Source: Rhodospirillales bacterium (GTDB lineage: Bacteria > Pseudomonadota > Alphaproteobacteria > Rhodospirillales > Thalassospiraceae). From it: 64,000 nucleotides of DNA. Position numbers and translations under genes: made by a program. Where the stretch lies: assembly GCA_019634165.1 (NCBI GenBank), contig JAHQVT010000006.1, positions 124,001 through 188,000 of the forward strand, read 5' to 3'. This document shows positions 42,784-53,675 of this stretch, piece by piece; the stretch's first letter is position 1, and each line of letters starts with the position of its first letter. The notes below the pieces were generated by a model. The model was not told where the DNA came from. It worked only from the letters and a program-made list of their open reading frames with translations, and did no database searches.

Positions 42784-43683
42784 ATGACGCGTTGGCAAGC
42801 AAATGCCGTAATCGTCTTTGTCGCCCTTATTTGGGGCACGACTTTTGTTGTTCAGCAAACCAGCATGGAAAATATCGGCCCGCAATATTTTACGGGTGTG
42901 CGTTTCTTGTTGGGAGCATTGGCGGTATTGCCATTTGCGCTGCGCGATCTGCGTAAATTAAAGCGTGTTGGCCGTCCGCTTGATCGGGCGGACCATATCG
43001 GGCTTCTGGCGGTGGGTATTTCAATGTATCTCGCCAGTATTTTGCAGCAGATCGGCATTATCCACACCACGGTCACCAATGCGGCCTTCCTGACCGCGTT
43101 TTATGTTCCAACCGTTCCTGTGTTGGCCTATCTGGTGTTTCGCACGCGCCCGCATTGGTCGGTTTGGCCGGGCGGGGCAATGTGTGTTTATGGCACCTAT
43201 TTGCTCAGCGGCGGTGATCTTTCGGGGCTTGGTTCTGGTGATTTCTGGGTGATGGGCAGTGCGCTTTTCTGGGCGGCACAGGTTGTCTTGATCGGTGTGA
43301 TGGTCACACGGACGAACGCACCGGCACTGGTGGCCGCAACCCAGTTTCTGATCACGGGTATTCTTGGCATGGCAATGGGGGCATTGACCGAAACCTTTAG
43401 CTTTGCCGATATTTATAATGCCGGGTTTGAAATCCTGTATGCCGGGATCATGTCCGCGGGTATTGCCTTTACCCTGCAGGCCGTTGCACAGAATTATACC
43501 GAAGCATCCGATGCCGCGATCATCATGAGTGCGGAAGCGGTGTTTGCGGCGATTGCCGGGGCATGGTTCCTTGGTGAACGGTTGGCACCGGCGGAGTATG
43601 CCGGATGTGGCGTTATTTTGGCCGCAATCATTGGCGTTCAATTGGTCCCGATGATGCGTCGCCGCCCACAGGTCGCGATCTGA
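42784..43683 (+). CDS. EamA/DMT-superfamily transporter
   Basis: 299 aa with ten predicted membrane helices in two EamA repeats. N-terminal WQANAVIVFVALIWGTTFVV with the WG motif, then TGVRFLLGALAVLPFALRDL, and, in the second half, SGDFWVMGSALFWAAQVVLI and YAGIMSAGIAFTLQAVAQNY, ESEAVF-like MSAEAVFAAIAGAWFLGER. A drug/metabolite exporter of unknown substrate. GGACCGGA precedes the ATG. Confidence 0.92.
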   Translation: MTRWQANAVIVFVALIWGTTFVVQQTSMENIGPQYFTGVRFLLGALAVLPFALRDLRKLKRVGRPLDRADHIGLLAVGISMYLASILQQIGIIHTTVTNAAFLTAFYVPTVPVLAYLVFRTRPHWSVWPGGAMCVYGTYLLSGGDLSGLGSGDFWVMGSALFWAAQVVLIGVMVTRTNAPALVAATQFLITGILGMAMGALTETFSFADIYNAGFEILYAGIMSAGIAFTLQAVAQNYTEASDAAIIMSAEAVFAAIAGAWFLGERLAPAEYAGCGVILAAIIGVQLVPMMRRRPQVAI

Positions 43684-43810
43684 TCATTTGGCCTGCCATT
43701 GACTTTTATCAAAGCAAGGTTCAAGTCTTTTAGCGTAAATGCGTTGCGTTCGCGATATTGAGCGCAAGGCTAACCTTGCCCCTTTCCAAGATCAGATCAA
43801 AGTGCCGTTC

Positions 43811-45103
43811 ATGCACCACCAGAACCACATTCATCCCGGTTTTGCCCAGTTGGGTCGCCTTGCCCGATGGACCATAACTGTATCATTCGCTGCAATGATT
43901 TGTGTTGGGCTCGGCAGTGCGGCCAAAGCCGAAGATCAAACCGACTTTTTAAAACGTCTGTCGGGGCAGTTGGCAGGGCAATCAGGCCAAACCGTGCAAG
44001 AAGTCGCCGCGGCATCGCAATCGCCGTTTTCTGATCTAAGCGCGCTGGGTGAGGCGCTTTATTTTGACCCAAACCTTTCGGCCAATCGCACACAAGCCTG
44101 TGCGACGTGCCATGAACCATCCATGGCATTTCGGGACCCACGTATTGACATTGCCGACGGGGCATTTTCATTGGGCGATGACGGCGTAAGCCTTGGTGAT
44201 CGGAACGCGCCGATGGCGGCCTATGCCAAATTCTCGCCGAAATTCCATGTCCGAGAAGACGGCGTTGCGGTTGGCGGGCAATTCTGGGATGGCAGGGCTG
44301 CTGATTTGGCCGAACAGGCCGGTGGCCCGCCGTTAAACCGGATTGAAATGGGGATGCCAGACAAGGCCAGCGTTGTTTCGCGTTTACAGGAAGACGAAGA
44401 TTACGTTGCCGGGTTTACGGCATTGTTTGGCGATGATGTTTGGTCCGACACTGATGCGGCATATGGCGCAATGACGCGCGCGATTGCGGCCTTCGAACAA
44501 GAAGACGAACAATTCGCCCCGTTCGACAGCAAATACGACCGGTTCTTGCGCGGTGATTATAAAATGACGCCGCAGGAAGAATTGGGCCGGGTTCTGTTTT
44601 TCTCGCAGCAATTTAGTAACTGCAATACCTGCCACATGTTGAAATCCAGCCCGACGGCAGAAGGCGAAACCTTCACCAATTACGAGTTCCACAATATTGG
44701 CGTGCCGCGCAATGTTGCGACCCGCAGCGCCAATAACAAGGATGTGGATTTCACCGATAACGGGTTACTAGACAATCCTTTGATTAATGATCCAGCTTAT
44801 CGCGGCAAATACAAAACACCATCATTGCGCAATGTCGCGGTGACCGGGCCTTATATGCATAACGGTGTGTTTGCCGATTTGGAAACCGTGGTGCGGTTCT
44901 ACAATAAATATAACAGCCGCGCGAAAGCCAACCAGACCAACCCGGAAACTGGTAAGGCATGGGGTGTCCCGGAAATCGAAGACACCATTTCGCTTAAAGA
45001 GCTTGAGCAGGGGGATGCGCTTGATAGCAAACGTATCAAGGCGATTGTCGCGTTTCTTAAAACCCTGACCGATGCGCGTTATGAGCCGCTATTAGCGGAC
45101 TAG
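43811..45103 (+). CDS. Di-haem cytochrome c peroxidase (CcpA/MauG family)
   Basis: About 430 aa periplasmic enzyme. Signal helix ARWTITVSFAAMICVGLGSA, then two c-type haem sites: CATCH (Cys97-His101) in the N-terminal domain and CNTCH (Cys271-His275) in the C-terminal domain. LGEALYFDPNLSANRTQACA, GGQFWDGRAADLAEQAGGPP, NPLINDPAYRGKYKTPSLRN and VAVTGPYMHNGVF are family landmarks. Reduces hydrogen peroxide with electrons from small cytochromes; a MauG-like modifying role is the alternative. The frame extends to ATG 43739; ATG 43811 gives a normal signal length. Neither has a clear ribosome site. Confidence 0.92.
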   Translation: MHHQNHIHPGFAQLGRLARWTITVSFAAMICVGLGSAAKAEDQTDFLKRLSGQLAGQSGQTVQEVAAASQSPFSDLSALGEALYFDPNLSANRTQACATCHEPSMAFRDPRIDIADGAFSLGDDGVSLGDRNAPMAAYAKFSPKFHVREDGVAVGGQFWDGRAADLAEQAGGPPLNRIEMGMPDKASVVSRLQEDEDYVAGFTALFGDDVWSDTDAAYGAMTRAIAAFEQEDEQFAPFDSKYDRFLRGDYKMTPQEELGRVLFFSQQFSNCNTCHMLKSSPTAEGETFTNYEFHNIGVPRNVATRSANNKDVDFTDNGLLDNPLINDPAYRGKYKTPSLRNVAVTGPYMHNGVFADLETVVRFYNKYNSRAKANQTNPETGKAWGVPEIEDTISLKELEQGDALDSKRIKAIVAFLKTLTDARYEPLLAD

Positions 45104-45144
45104 CGGGTCATCTTCTTTTTCGCAAAGACAGTAATGCATGCTGT

Positions 45145-45178
45145 AGCCCCGCCTTTTGATCAAAAGGTGGGGCTTTTC
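45145..45178 (+). terminator. Intrinsic terminator of the peroxidase gene
   Basis: AGCCCCGCCTTTT, loop GATC, AAAAGGTGGGGCT (one G-U pair), then TTTT. Confidence 0.88.
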
Positions 45179-45304
45179 GTTTGGGTGGATCGGCGAGACA
45201 AAGCGGGAAAGCAACCTTGATCTGAATCATGGTCTTGTTTTTCGCTTTATTCTAAGCTGCATCTATTAAGGGAAGACACCATCAAATGACAAAAAGAGGT
45301 GTTG

Positions 45305-47052
<1,748 letters not shown>

Positions 47053-47056
<4 letters not shown>

Positions 47057-49050
47057 ATGACGTTAAACCGCATCTAACCCGTGCCCATTTACGTGATTTG
47101 TTAAAACACATGATCCGCATCCGGCGGTTTGAAGACAAATGTGCCGAGATGTATACGCGCGAAAAAATTCGCGGCTTCCTGCATCTTTATGATGGCGAAG
47201 AAGCCATCGCTGCGGGTGTCATTCCGTTGTTAACAACAGATGACCGGGTTGTCGGGACGTACCGCGAACATGGCCATGCCTTGGTGCGTGGGGTTTCGAT
47301 GAATAGCGTCATGGCCGAAATGTATGGCAAGGCCGAAGGATGTTCGGGCGGGCGCGGCGGATCAATGCATCTGTTTTCAAGCGATGCCAATTTTTATGGT
47401 GGCAATGCCATTGTCGGCGGCGGATTACCGTTGGCGGTTGGATTGGCATTGGCCGATAAGATGCGCACCAATGGCGGCGTGACATCGTGCTTTTTTGGCG
47501 AAGGGGCGGTTGCCGAAGGTGAATTTCACGAAAGCCTGAATTTGGCTGCGTTGTGGGAATTGCCGGTCCTGTTCGTGTGCGAGAATAATGGCTATGCCAT
47601 GGGAACGGCCTTAACCCGGTCCGAGGCCGAAATTGATATTCATAAAAAAGTCGAAAGCTATGCCATTGCAAGCGAAGTGGTCGATGGCATGGATGTTGTC
47701 GCGGTCGAGGCCGCGGCCAGACGGGCGTTAGACGTCATCCGTAAAACAGGTAAGCCATATTTCCTTGAATGCCGGACATATCGCCTGCGCGCCCATTCGA
47801 TGTTTGATGCCCAGCTTTACCGCGATAAGGACGAGGTCGAGACTTGGCGCAAGAAAGGGCCGATTGTCCGTTTTCAGGGCTGGCTTGAACAAAATGGCAT
47901 GATCCATAGCGATGAGATCGTCGCAATTGAGGCCGAAATTACCGCCGAAATCGATGCCGCTGTTGCCTTTGCCGAGGCAGGCACTTGGGAGCCGATCGAA
48001 GGTTTGACCACCCATGTCTATTCCCCAGATCGCCAGACTGCCCCGGACCAGATCGAACCATCGGCTGAAACGGTGGAAATCACTTACCGCGAGGCCATCA
48101 AGGCCGGGATTGTTGATGCCTTGCAACGCGATGATCGCACTTTTTTAATGGGCGAGGATGTCGGAAAATACGGCGGCTGTTATGCGGTTAGCAAAGGCAT
48201 GCTTGATCAGTTCGGGCCAGATCGCGTGCGCGATACGCCGCTATCAGAATCCGGGTTCACCGGGGCTGGGATTGGTGCTGCGATTGCCGGAATGCGCCCG
48301 ATTGTCGAGGTGATGACGGTCAATTTCTCGTTGCTTGCCCTTGATCAAATTCTAAATACTGCAGCAACGTTTCGCCATATGTCGAACGGACAATTCGGCG
48401 TGCCGGTGGCGATCCGCATGGCGACCGGGGCGGGTAAACAACTGGCCGCGCAGCATTCACACAGTCTGGAAGGATGGTATGGCCACATCCCCGGTATTCG
48501 GGTTTTGGCCCCAGCGACCCTTGAAGATGCGCGTGGCATGTTGGCAACCGCACTTGATGATCCTGACCCGGTGATCATTTTTGAAAATGTCATGCTGTAT
48601 AACCGATCAGGAGAAATGGCGAGCAATGCCGGGCCGGTCGATATTGATCATGCGGTTGTGCGCCGTTCTGGAACGGATGTTTCCCTGATTACCTATGGTG
48701 GGTCATTGTTCAAAACTCTTGATGCCGCCGAAGAATTGGCACAGCAGGGCATTGATGCCGAGGTGGTTGATCTTCGCAGTTTGCGCCCCCTTGATATGCC
48801 GACAATTCTGGCATCAGTTGCGAAAACCCACCGGGTCGTGATTGTTGATGAAGGTTGGAAAACCGGAAGCATCGCTGCTGAAATCGGTATGCAGATTGCC
48901 GAGGCAGGGTTTTATGATTTGGATGCGCCGCTGGTGCGGGTTTGCAGCGAAGAAGTCCCGATCCCCTATGCCAAACATCTTGAAGATGCCGCCATTCCAC
49001 AAACACCAAAAATCGTTGCCGCGGTGAAAACCATGCTGGGAAAGGGCTAA
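47053..49050 (+). CDS. Fused alpha-beta 2-oxoacid dehydrogenase E1 (thiamine diphosphate-dependent)
   Basis: 665 aa, a natural fusion of the two E1 subunits. Alpha part (about 10-320): [40 protein letters not shown], and the ThDP site [15 protein letters not shown] ... [11 protein letters not shown]. Beta part (about 340-665): [77 protein letters not shown]. It decarboxylates a 2-oxoacid (pyruvate-, acetoin- or branched-chain-type) and passes the acyl group to the lipoyl arm of the next gene's product. Four-base overlap with the ligase gene; 3 bp before the E2 gene. Confidence 0.93.
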
Positions 49051-49053
49051 GCC

Positions 49054-50364
49054 ATGAGCGCGTTTTTAATGCCCTCGCTTGGTGCGGATATGGATGCCGG
49101 GACACTGGTGGAATGGTTGGTAACACCAGGCGCTGCGGTTAAACGTGGCGACACGATTGCACTGGTCGAAACCCAGAAAGGCGCAATCGAGATCGAGGTT
49201 TTTGAAGATGGTATTTTCGAAAAACCATTGGTCGAGATTGGTGCAAAAGTTCCGGTCGGAACTGCACTTGCCATGATCGGCCATCCGGGCGAGGGGGCCA
49301 AGGTCAGTGCGGTAGGCGAGATCGCCGAAACGGCGAAAGTCAAAGTGCAGGCGCCTCTGTCAACCAGCCCAGCCGTAACTGAAACATCCAAGCCTGTGCC
49401 TTCAGCGCCGTCAGAACAGGCAGCACCAGTTTTGCAACCCATTATATCGACGCCGGAAGTTGCGGCAGGCATTGATGCGGATGCGGGGATTGGCGATGTG
49501 GTGCGTGCGGGTACGCAAGCGGCGCGGCTTAAAATAACCCCGGCGGCGCGGCGACTTGCCGAGAAATCGGGAACTGAAATTTCGGGTTTAACCGGTACAG
49601 GGCCCGATGGGGCGATTGTGCTGGCCGATATTCCTGTTGCGGCCGCCAGTGCGGATCAGGCGGCGAAACCCGTTATGCAACCAGATGCAGGTTCTGGTGT
49701 GCTGAGTGGCATGCGTGCTGCAATTGCCGCGGCAATGACGCGGTCCAATCAGACCATTCCGCATTACTATCTGGCCCATCATATCGATCTAAGTGCGGCC
49801 GAGGATTTTGTAACGCAATACAATGCCGGGCGGGATGCCAGTGCGCGGATTTTGCTGGGGGCGTTATTTGTTAAGGCCGTGGCGCGCGCGGCCAAGAAGC
49901 ACCCGGAATTTAACGGATTTTTTTCCGAGAATACCTATCAGCCATCCCCTGAAGTTCATGTGGGGGTTGCGATCAATATTCGCGGAACGGGCCTTGTCGC
50001 CCCAGCCATTCATAATACCGATCAGCTTGAACTTGACGGGTTAATGGGGGCGATGCGCGATTTGGTTAGCCGTGTGCGTGCCGGGCGTTTTCGAAGTTCC
50101 GAACTTTCCGATCCAACGATTACGATTTCAAGCCTTGGGGACCGTGGTGTCGAAGCACTTTATGGCATCATCTATCCACCACAAGTCGCCCTGATCGGCT
50201 TTGGCATGCCGGTCATGCGGCCTTGGGTGGTGGACGGCATGGTTGGTCCAAGGCGCATTGTCGAGGTAACACTTGCCGGTGATCACCGGGTGAGTGATGG
50301 TCATCGTGGTGCGCTGTTTCTTAATGCCATTGAAGGCTTTCTTTTAAAACCGGAGACCCTATGA
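49054..50364 (+). CDS. Lipoyl E2 acyltransferase of a 2-oxoacid dehydrogenase
   Basis: 436 aa. Lipoyl domain at residues 1-75 with VETQKGAIEIEVFEDG (lipoyl Lys42), a Pro/Ala/Thr-rich linker, an E1/E3-binding domain near 150-185 (ITPAARRLAEKSGTEISGL), and a C-terminal catalytic domain (about 205-436) with IPHYYLAHHIDLSAAEDFV and the active-site motif DHRVSDG (His411, Asp415). Usually these enzymes transfer the acyl group to CoA. The gene has AAGGG seven bases upstream and overlaps the carrier-protein gene by four bases. No E3 gene is in the window, so dihydrolipoamide dehydrogenase must be shared. Confidence 0.93.
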   Translation: MSAFLMPSLGADMDAGTLVEWLVTPGAAVKRGDTIALVETQKGAIEIEVFEDGIFEKPLVEIGAKVPVGTALAMIGHPGEGAKVSAVGEIAETAKVKVQAPLSTSPAVTETSKPVPSAPSEQAAPVLQPIISTPEVAAGIDADAGIGDVVRAGTQAARLKITPAARRLAEKSGTEISGLTGTGPDGAIVLADIPVAAASADQAAKPVMQPDAGSGVLSGMRAAIAAAMTRSNQTIPHYYLAHHIDLSAAEDFVTQYNAGRDASARILLGALFVKAVARAAKKHPEFNGFFSENTYQPSPEVHVGVAINIRGTGLVAPAIHNTDQLELDGLMGAMRDLVSRVRAGRFRSSELSDPTITISSLGDRGVEALYGIIYPPQVALIGFGMPVMRPWVVDGMVGPRRIVEVTLAGDHRVSDGHRGALFLNAIEGFLLKPETL

Positions 50365-50609
50365 GTAGCCCAGCAGATATGGAAGCCGCACTTGGCGAAG
50401 AATTGCATCGCATTGCCCCCGATATTGAGGTGAGTGATATTGACCGGAAGGGCGAACTTCGCGAGGAATTCGATATTGATTCGATGGATTTCCTAAACCT
50501 TGTCACCGCCCTATCAAAACGGTTTGATATCCCGATCCCCGAAACCGACTACCCACGGCTGTCAAGTTTTGACAATGCGGTGGCTTATCTGGTTGAAAAG
50601 GTCGCCTAA
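50361..50609 (+). CDS. Acyl carrier protein (dedicated to the E1/E2 operon)
   Basis: 82 aa, acidic. The 4'-phosphopantetheine attachment motif is FDIDSMDFLNLV, Ser41. Helix pattern fits ACP; the final helix reads FDNAVAYLVEKVA. It is not next to fatty-acid synthase genes; instead its start overlaps the E2 stop (ATGA), with GGAG five bases upstream. This suggests it accepts an acyl group from the E2 or the ligase, which would be unusual. It needs a holo-ACP synthase encoded elsewhere. Confidence 0.9.
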   Translation: MSSPADMEAALGEELHRIAPDIEVSDIDRKGELREEFDIDSMDFLNLVTALSKRFDIPIPETDYPRLSSFDNAVAYLVEKVA

Positions 50610-50636
50610 GCCGGAATTTGTCGCTGCTTAGGGTTT
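50605..50636. terminator. Hairpin shared by the two convergent stop regions
   Basis: CCTAAGC ... GCTTAGG (7-bp stem, 14-base loop) followed by GTTTTGG on the plus strand. The left arm covers the ACP stop codon and the right arm the stop of the opposite gene. Confidence 0.5.
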
Positions 50637-51512
50637 TGGTTTCGGTGTGTAAAGCTCTATCACAGCACTTTGGGCCAGATCGCCATATCCTCTGGCGGTG
50701 GCATCATCAAATACCGCACTGGCTGCTTGCCCGACCGGAAGGGTGATGCCCATTTCCGTTGCCAGTTTCATGGCATAGCTGGCGTCCTTGGCACGAAGGC
50801 CGGTGGTGAAATGAATGCCTTCGTGGTGATTGCCGCTGACCATGCCCGGAACGGTGATCAAGCCGGTTGGGCTTGCATTCGCACCATTGGCAAAGGTTTC
50901 TGCGACAAGATCGCCATCTAGTCCGGCCCGTTTGGCAACGCCAACCAATTCTGCGGCGGCGGCAATATGAACTGCGCCAAGCAAATTGTGCATCAACTTG
51001 TAAACTGTGCCTGACCCAATTGGACCAAAATGCACGATCCGCTTGCCGGTTGCATTCATGATGGCGCGGGCGGACTCAAGTGCGTCTGACGATGCGCCAA
51101 CCAGAAAGATGGTATTGCCGGCTTCTACATCGGCGGGAACGCCGGTAACGGGTGTATCAATATATCGGCAACCGGCCGCCTCGATCTTCTTAGCCAGTTC
51201 AATGACGAATGCGTGGGAAAGTGTTGAACATTCCATCGCCGGGGTGCCTTTGGTCATCGCAGCCAAGGCACCGTTTTCTCCAAGCCAGACGGCCTCTGCC
51301 GCACGATCATCTGCCATAAAGGAAATGACGGTATCAGCACCTTGCGCAGCATCGGCCGGGGTCGCGCAGGCACGCGCACCAAGCAAAACAAGCGGTTCAA
51401 GCTTGTCAGGGCTTCTGTTCCAGACCTGAACGGCATAACCCTGTGTCAGAAGACGTTTGATCATGGCGGCTGCCATGCGGCCAGCACCAAGAAAACCGAT
51501 TGTCTGTGTCAT
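50628..51512 (-). CDS. NAD(P)-dependent beta-hydroxyacid dehydrogenase (HIBADH family)
   Basis: 294 aa. N-terminal Rossmann loop IGFLGAGRMAAAMIKRLL, then ECSTLSHAFV, the substrate motif YIDTPVTGVPADVEAG, and catalytic Lys172 in GSGTVYKLMHNLLGA. Family members oxidise 3-hydroxyisobutyrate or reduce tartronate semialdehyde or succinic semialdehyde; the substrate is unclear. AAGGA seven bases before the ATG. Convergent with the E1/E2/ACP operon and upstream of phaC on the same strand but with a terminator following phaC only after 51611, so co-transcription with phaC is not indicated. Confidence 0.9.
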   Translation of the reverse strand: MTQTIGFLGAGRMAAAMIKRLLTQGYAVQVWNRSPDKLEPLVLLGARACATPADAAQGADTVISFMADDRAAEAVWLGENGALAAMTKGTPAMECSTLSHAFVIELAKKIEAAGCRYIDTPVTGVPADVEAGNTIFLVGASSDALESARAIMNATGKRIVHFGPIGSGTVYKLMHNLLGAVHIAAAAELVGVAKRAGLDGDLVAETFANGANASPTGLITVPGMVSGNHHEGIHFTTGLRAKDASYAMKLATEMGITLPVGQAASAVFDDATARGYGDLAQSAVIELYTPKPKP

Positions 51513-51550
51513 GTTCTGATCCTTGCGGTGGGTTAAGCGTTATTGAGGTG

Positions 51551-51585
51551 AAGCAAAAGAAAACGGCCTGCCAAATGGCAGGCCG
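51551..51585 (-). terminator. Intrinsic terminator of phaC
   Basis: Minus strand CGGCCTGCC, loop of four, GGCAGGCCG, followed by TTTTCTTTTGC. Confidence 0.9.
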
Positions 51586-51610
51586 CGTTCATTAAAAGAC
51601 GACCTGGCGA

Positions 51611-53413
51611 TTATGACAGAGTGACTTTGACATAGTCACCCGGTGCAGGGCCAAGCACCTTGAGCTTGCCATCGCCTTCTTTACGGGCATCAACCTTGCC
51701 ACCTGAGCGGCGGCTGATCCAATTTTGCCAATCCATCCACCATGATCCTTCATGCTGGGTGGCTTTGGCCATCCAGTCTTCGGGATCGGCCGGTGTGCGG
51801 TTATAGGTCCAATGGCAGTATTTGTTCGCGGCTGGCGGGTTGACCACACCGGCAATGTGCCCCGAAGCGGAAAGAACAAATTTCACCTGACCTGACATGA
51901 GTTGCGTTCCGGCATAGGTTGCCTGCCACGGTGCAATATGGTCTTCGCGGGTGGACAGGAAATAGACCGGAATTTTGATATCCCGCAGATCAATCTTTTC
52001 GCCGAGGATCGAAATTCCGCCCGGTTCGCGCAGCAGGTTCTTGTTATACATATTACGCATATAGAAACTGTGCATGGCCTTGGGCATGCGCGTAGAATCG
52101 GAATTCCAATACAGCAAATCAAACGGGAACGGGTCTTTGCCCAGCATGTAATTGCTGACGACAAAGGACCAGATCAGGTCATTGGCGCGCAGCATGTTGA
52201 ACGACATAGACATGTCTCGTCCATCAAGATAGCCATCTTTGGACATCTTGTGTTCAAGGCTTTTGATTTGCTCGTCATCGACAAAGACGGAAAGTTCGCC
52301 GGATTTATCAAAATCGGTCAGCGTCGTTAAGAAGGTCGCCGATTTGATCCGTTCATTGCCGGTTTTCGCCATATAGGCCAAGGTCGAGCTTAGAAGCGTT
52401 CCGCCAAGGCAGTAGCCAATCGCGTTGACTTCTTTTTCGCCGGTTGCCTGTTCGATGAAATCAAGGGCGGCAAGCACACCTTCCTTGGCGTAATCTTCAA
52501 ACGACTTTTCAGCCAGTTTTTTGTCCGGGTTAACCCATGACAGGACAAAGACCGTGTGGCCCTGATCAACAGCCCATTTGATGAACGAGTTTTCTGGCCG
52601 GAGATCAAGAATGTAATATTTGTTGATCCACGGCGGAATGATCATAAGCGGGCGCTTAGCAACCTTTTCGGTGCTTGGCTTATATTGCAAAAGTTCCATC
52701 AAAGGGGTTCTGCCAACAACCGCCCCTTCGGTGGTTGCGACATTTTCACCGATCTTGAAGGCATCAAGGTCGGTCATGCGGATTTGCAGTTTGCCCTTGC
52801 CCCGTTCAAGGTCGCCCAAAAGGTTCTGCAGACCCTTCAGCAGGTTTTCGCCGCCACTTTCAATGGTGGTGCGCAAAACTTCCGGGTTGGTCATCAGGAA
52901 GTTTGTTGGCGAAATCGCATCAACAAATTGCCGTGTATAGAATTCGACTTTTTGTGCGGTCTTGTCGTCGAGTCCATCGACTTCCTGAACCACATTTTGC
53001 ATCCACTGAGAGGACAGAAGATATGACTGTTTGATGAAGTCGAACAGTTCATTGTTTTCCCATGCCTCGTCACGGAAGCGACGATCACCTTTTTTGGGGG
53101 AGGCCACCGGTTCGGATTCTTCGCCCATCATGCGCAATGTGGTGTTATGCCACAGCGTATAATATTGCTGCCAAAGATCGATTTGTGCTTCGACCAGTTT
53201 GCCAGGATTTTGCATAATGTGGCTGGTAAGTTCCGCAAAGGCCGAGCCGATATTTAGCGGGTCCGGGTCCGAAATTTCGGGGTCTTCTGCTTGTCTGGCA
53301 AGGAAATCAGATACAAGTCGTTGACTTCTTTCGGCTATCTCTGCCATTGCTGAAGATAGTTTTTCGGGATCGGGGTGGGTTATTTCGGTTTCGATGGCCT
53401 GTTGATCGCTCAT
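51611..53413 (-). CDS. phaC: Class I polyhydroxyalkanoate synthase
   Basis: 600 aa. Polymerises 3-hydroxyacyl-CoA into PHA storage granules. N-terminal region about 70-180 with the conserved WQQYYTLWHNTTLRMM and DRRFRDEAWENN; the alpha/beta hydrolase domain has PPWINKYYILDL, the lipase-box GYCLGG (Cys335), DHIAPW and SGHIAGVVNPPAANKY (catalytic His). Length and box mark a class I enzyme. The frame extends to 53440, but ATG 53413 has AAGGGA eight bases upstream. phaA/phaB are not adjacent. The nearby acyl-CoA synthetase/E1/E2 operon could feed the same acyl-CoA pool (inference). Confidence 0.96.
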   Translation of the reverse strand: MSDQQAIETEITHPDPEKLSSAMAEIAERSQRLVSDFLARQAEDPEISDPDPLNIGSAFAELTSHIMQNPGKLVEAQIDLWQQYYTLWHNTTLRMMGEESEPVASPKKGDRRFRDEAWENNELFDFIKQSYLLSSQWMQNVVQEVDGLDDKTAQKVEFYTRQFVDAISPTNFLMTNPEVLRTTIESGGENLLKGLQNLLGDLERGKGKLQIRMTDLDAFKIGENVATTEGAVVGRTPLMELLQYKPSTEKVAKRPLMIIPPWINKYYILDLRPENSFIKWAVDQGHTVFVLSWVNPDKKLAEKSFEDYAKEGVLAALDFIEQATGEKEVNAIGYCLGGTLLSSTLAYMAKTGNERIKSATFLTTLTDFDKSGELSVFVDDEQIKSLEHKMSKDGYLDGRDMSMSFNMLRANDLIWSFVVSNYMLGKDPFPFDLLYWNSDSTRMPKAMHSFYMRNMYNKNLLREPGGISILGEKIDLRDIKIPVYFLSTREDHIAPWQATYAGTQLMSGQVKFVLSASGHIAGVVNPPAANKYCHWTYNRTPADPEDWMAKATQHEGSWWMDWQNWISRRSGGKVDARKEGDGKLKVLGPAPGDYVKVTLS

Positions 53414-53675
53414 GGGGCATTCCCTTATGATACCGCCCAAGATACTTTGCTATTTCAATACGTTTCGGGCTTGTTTGCAATATCGCAAGACTTTTGACGT
53501 TTGATGTTGCAGGTATCCAAATGACGTTCCGGGTTGAAACTCTGCTTGATCCCAAGCTTATCATGGCCTTAGCCTAGCGCGTCGCCAAGGGGTAGTACAA
53601 GAATTATAAGGTGACGTTTCTGCGGATATTTTGATTGCAGAAGTCATCCAACTGAATTTGGAGCAGCGAAAACAA

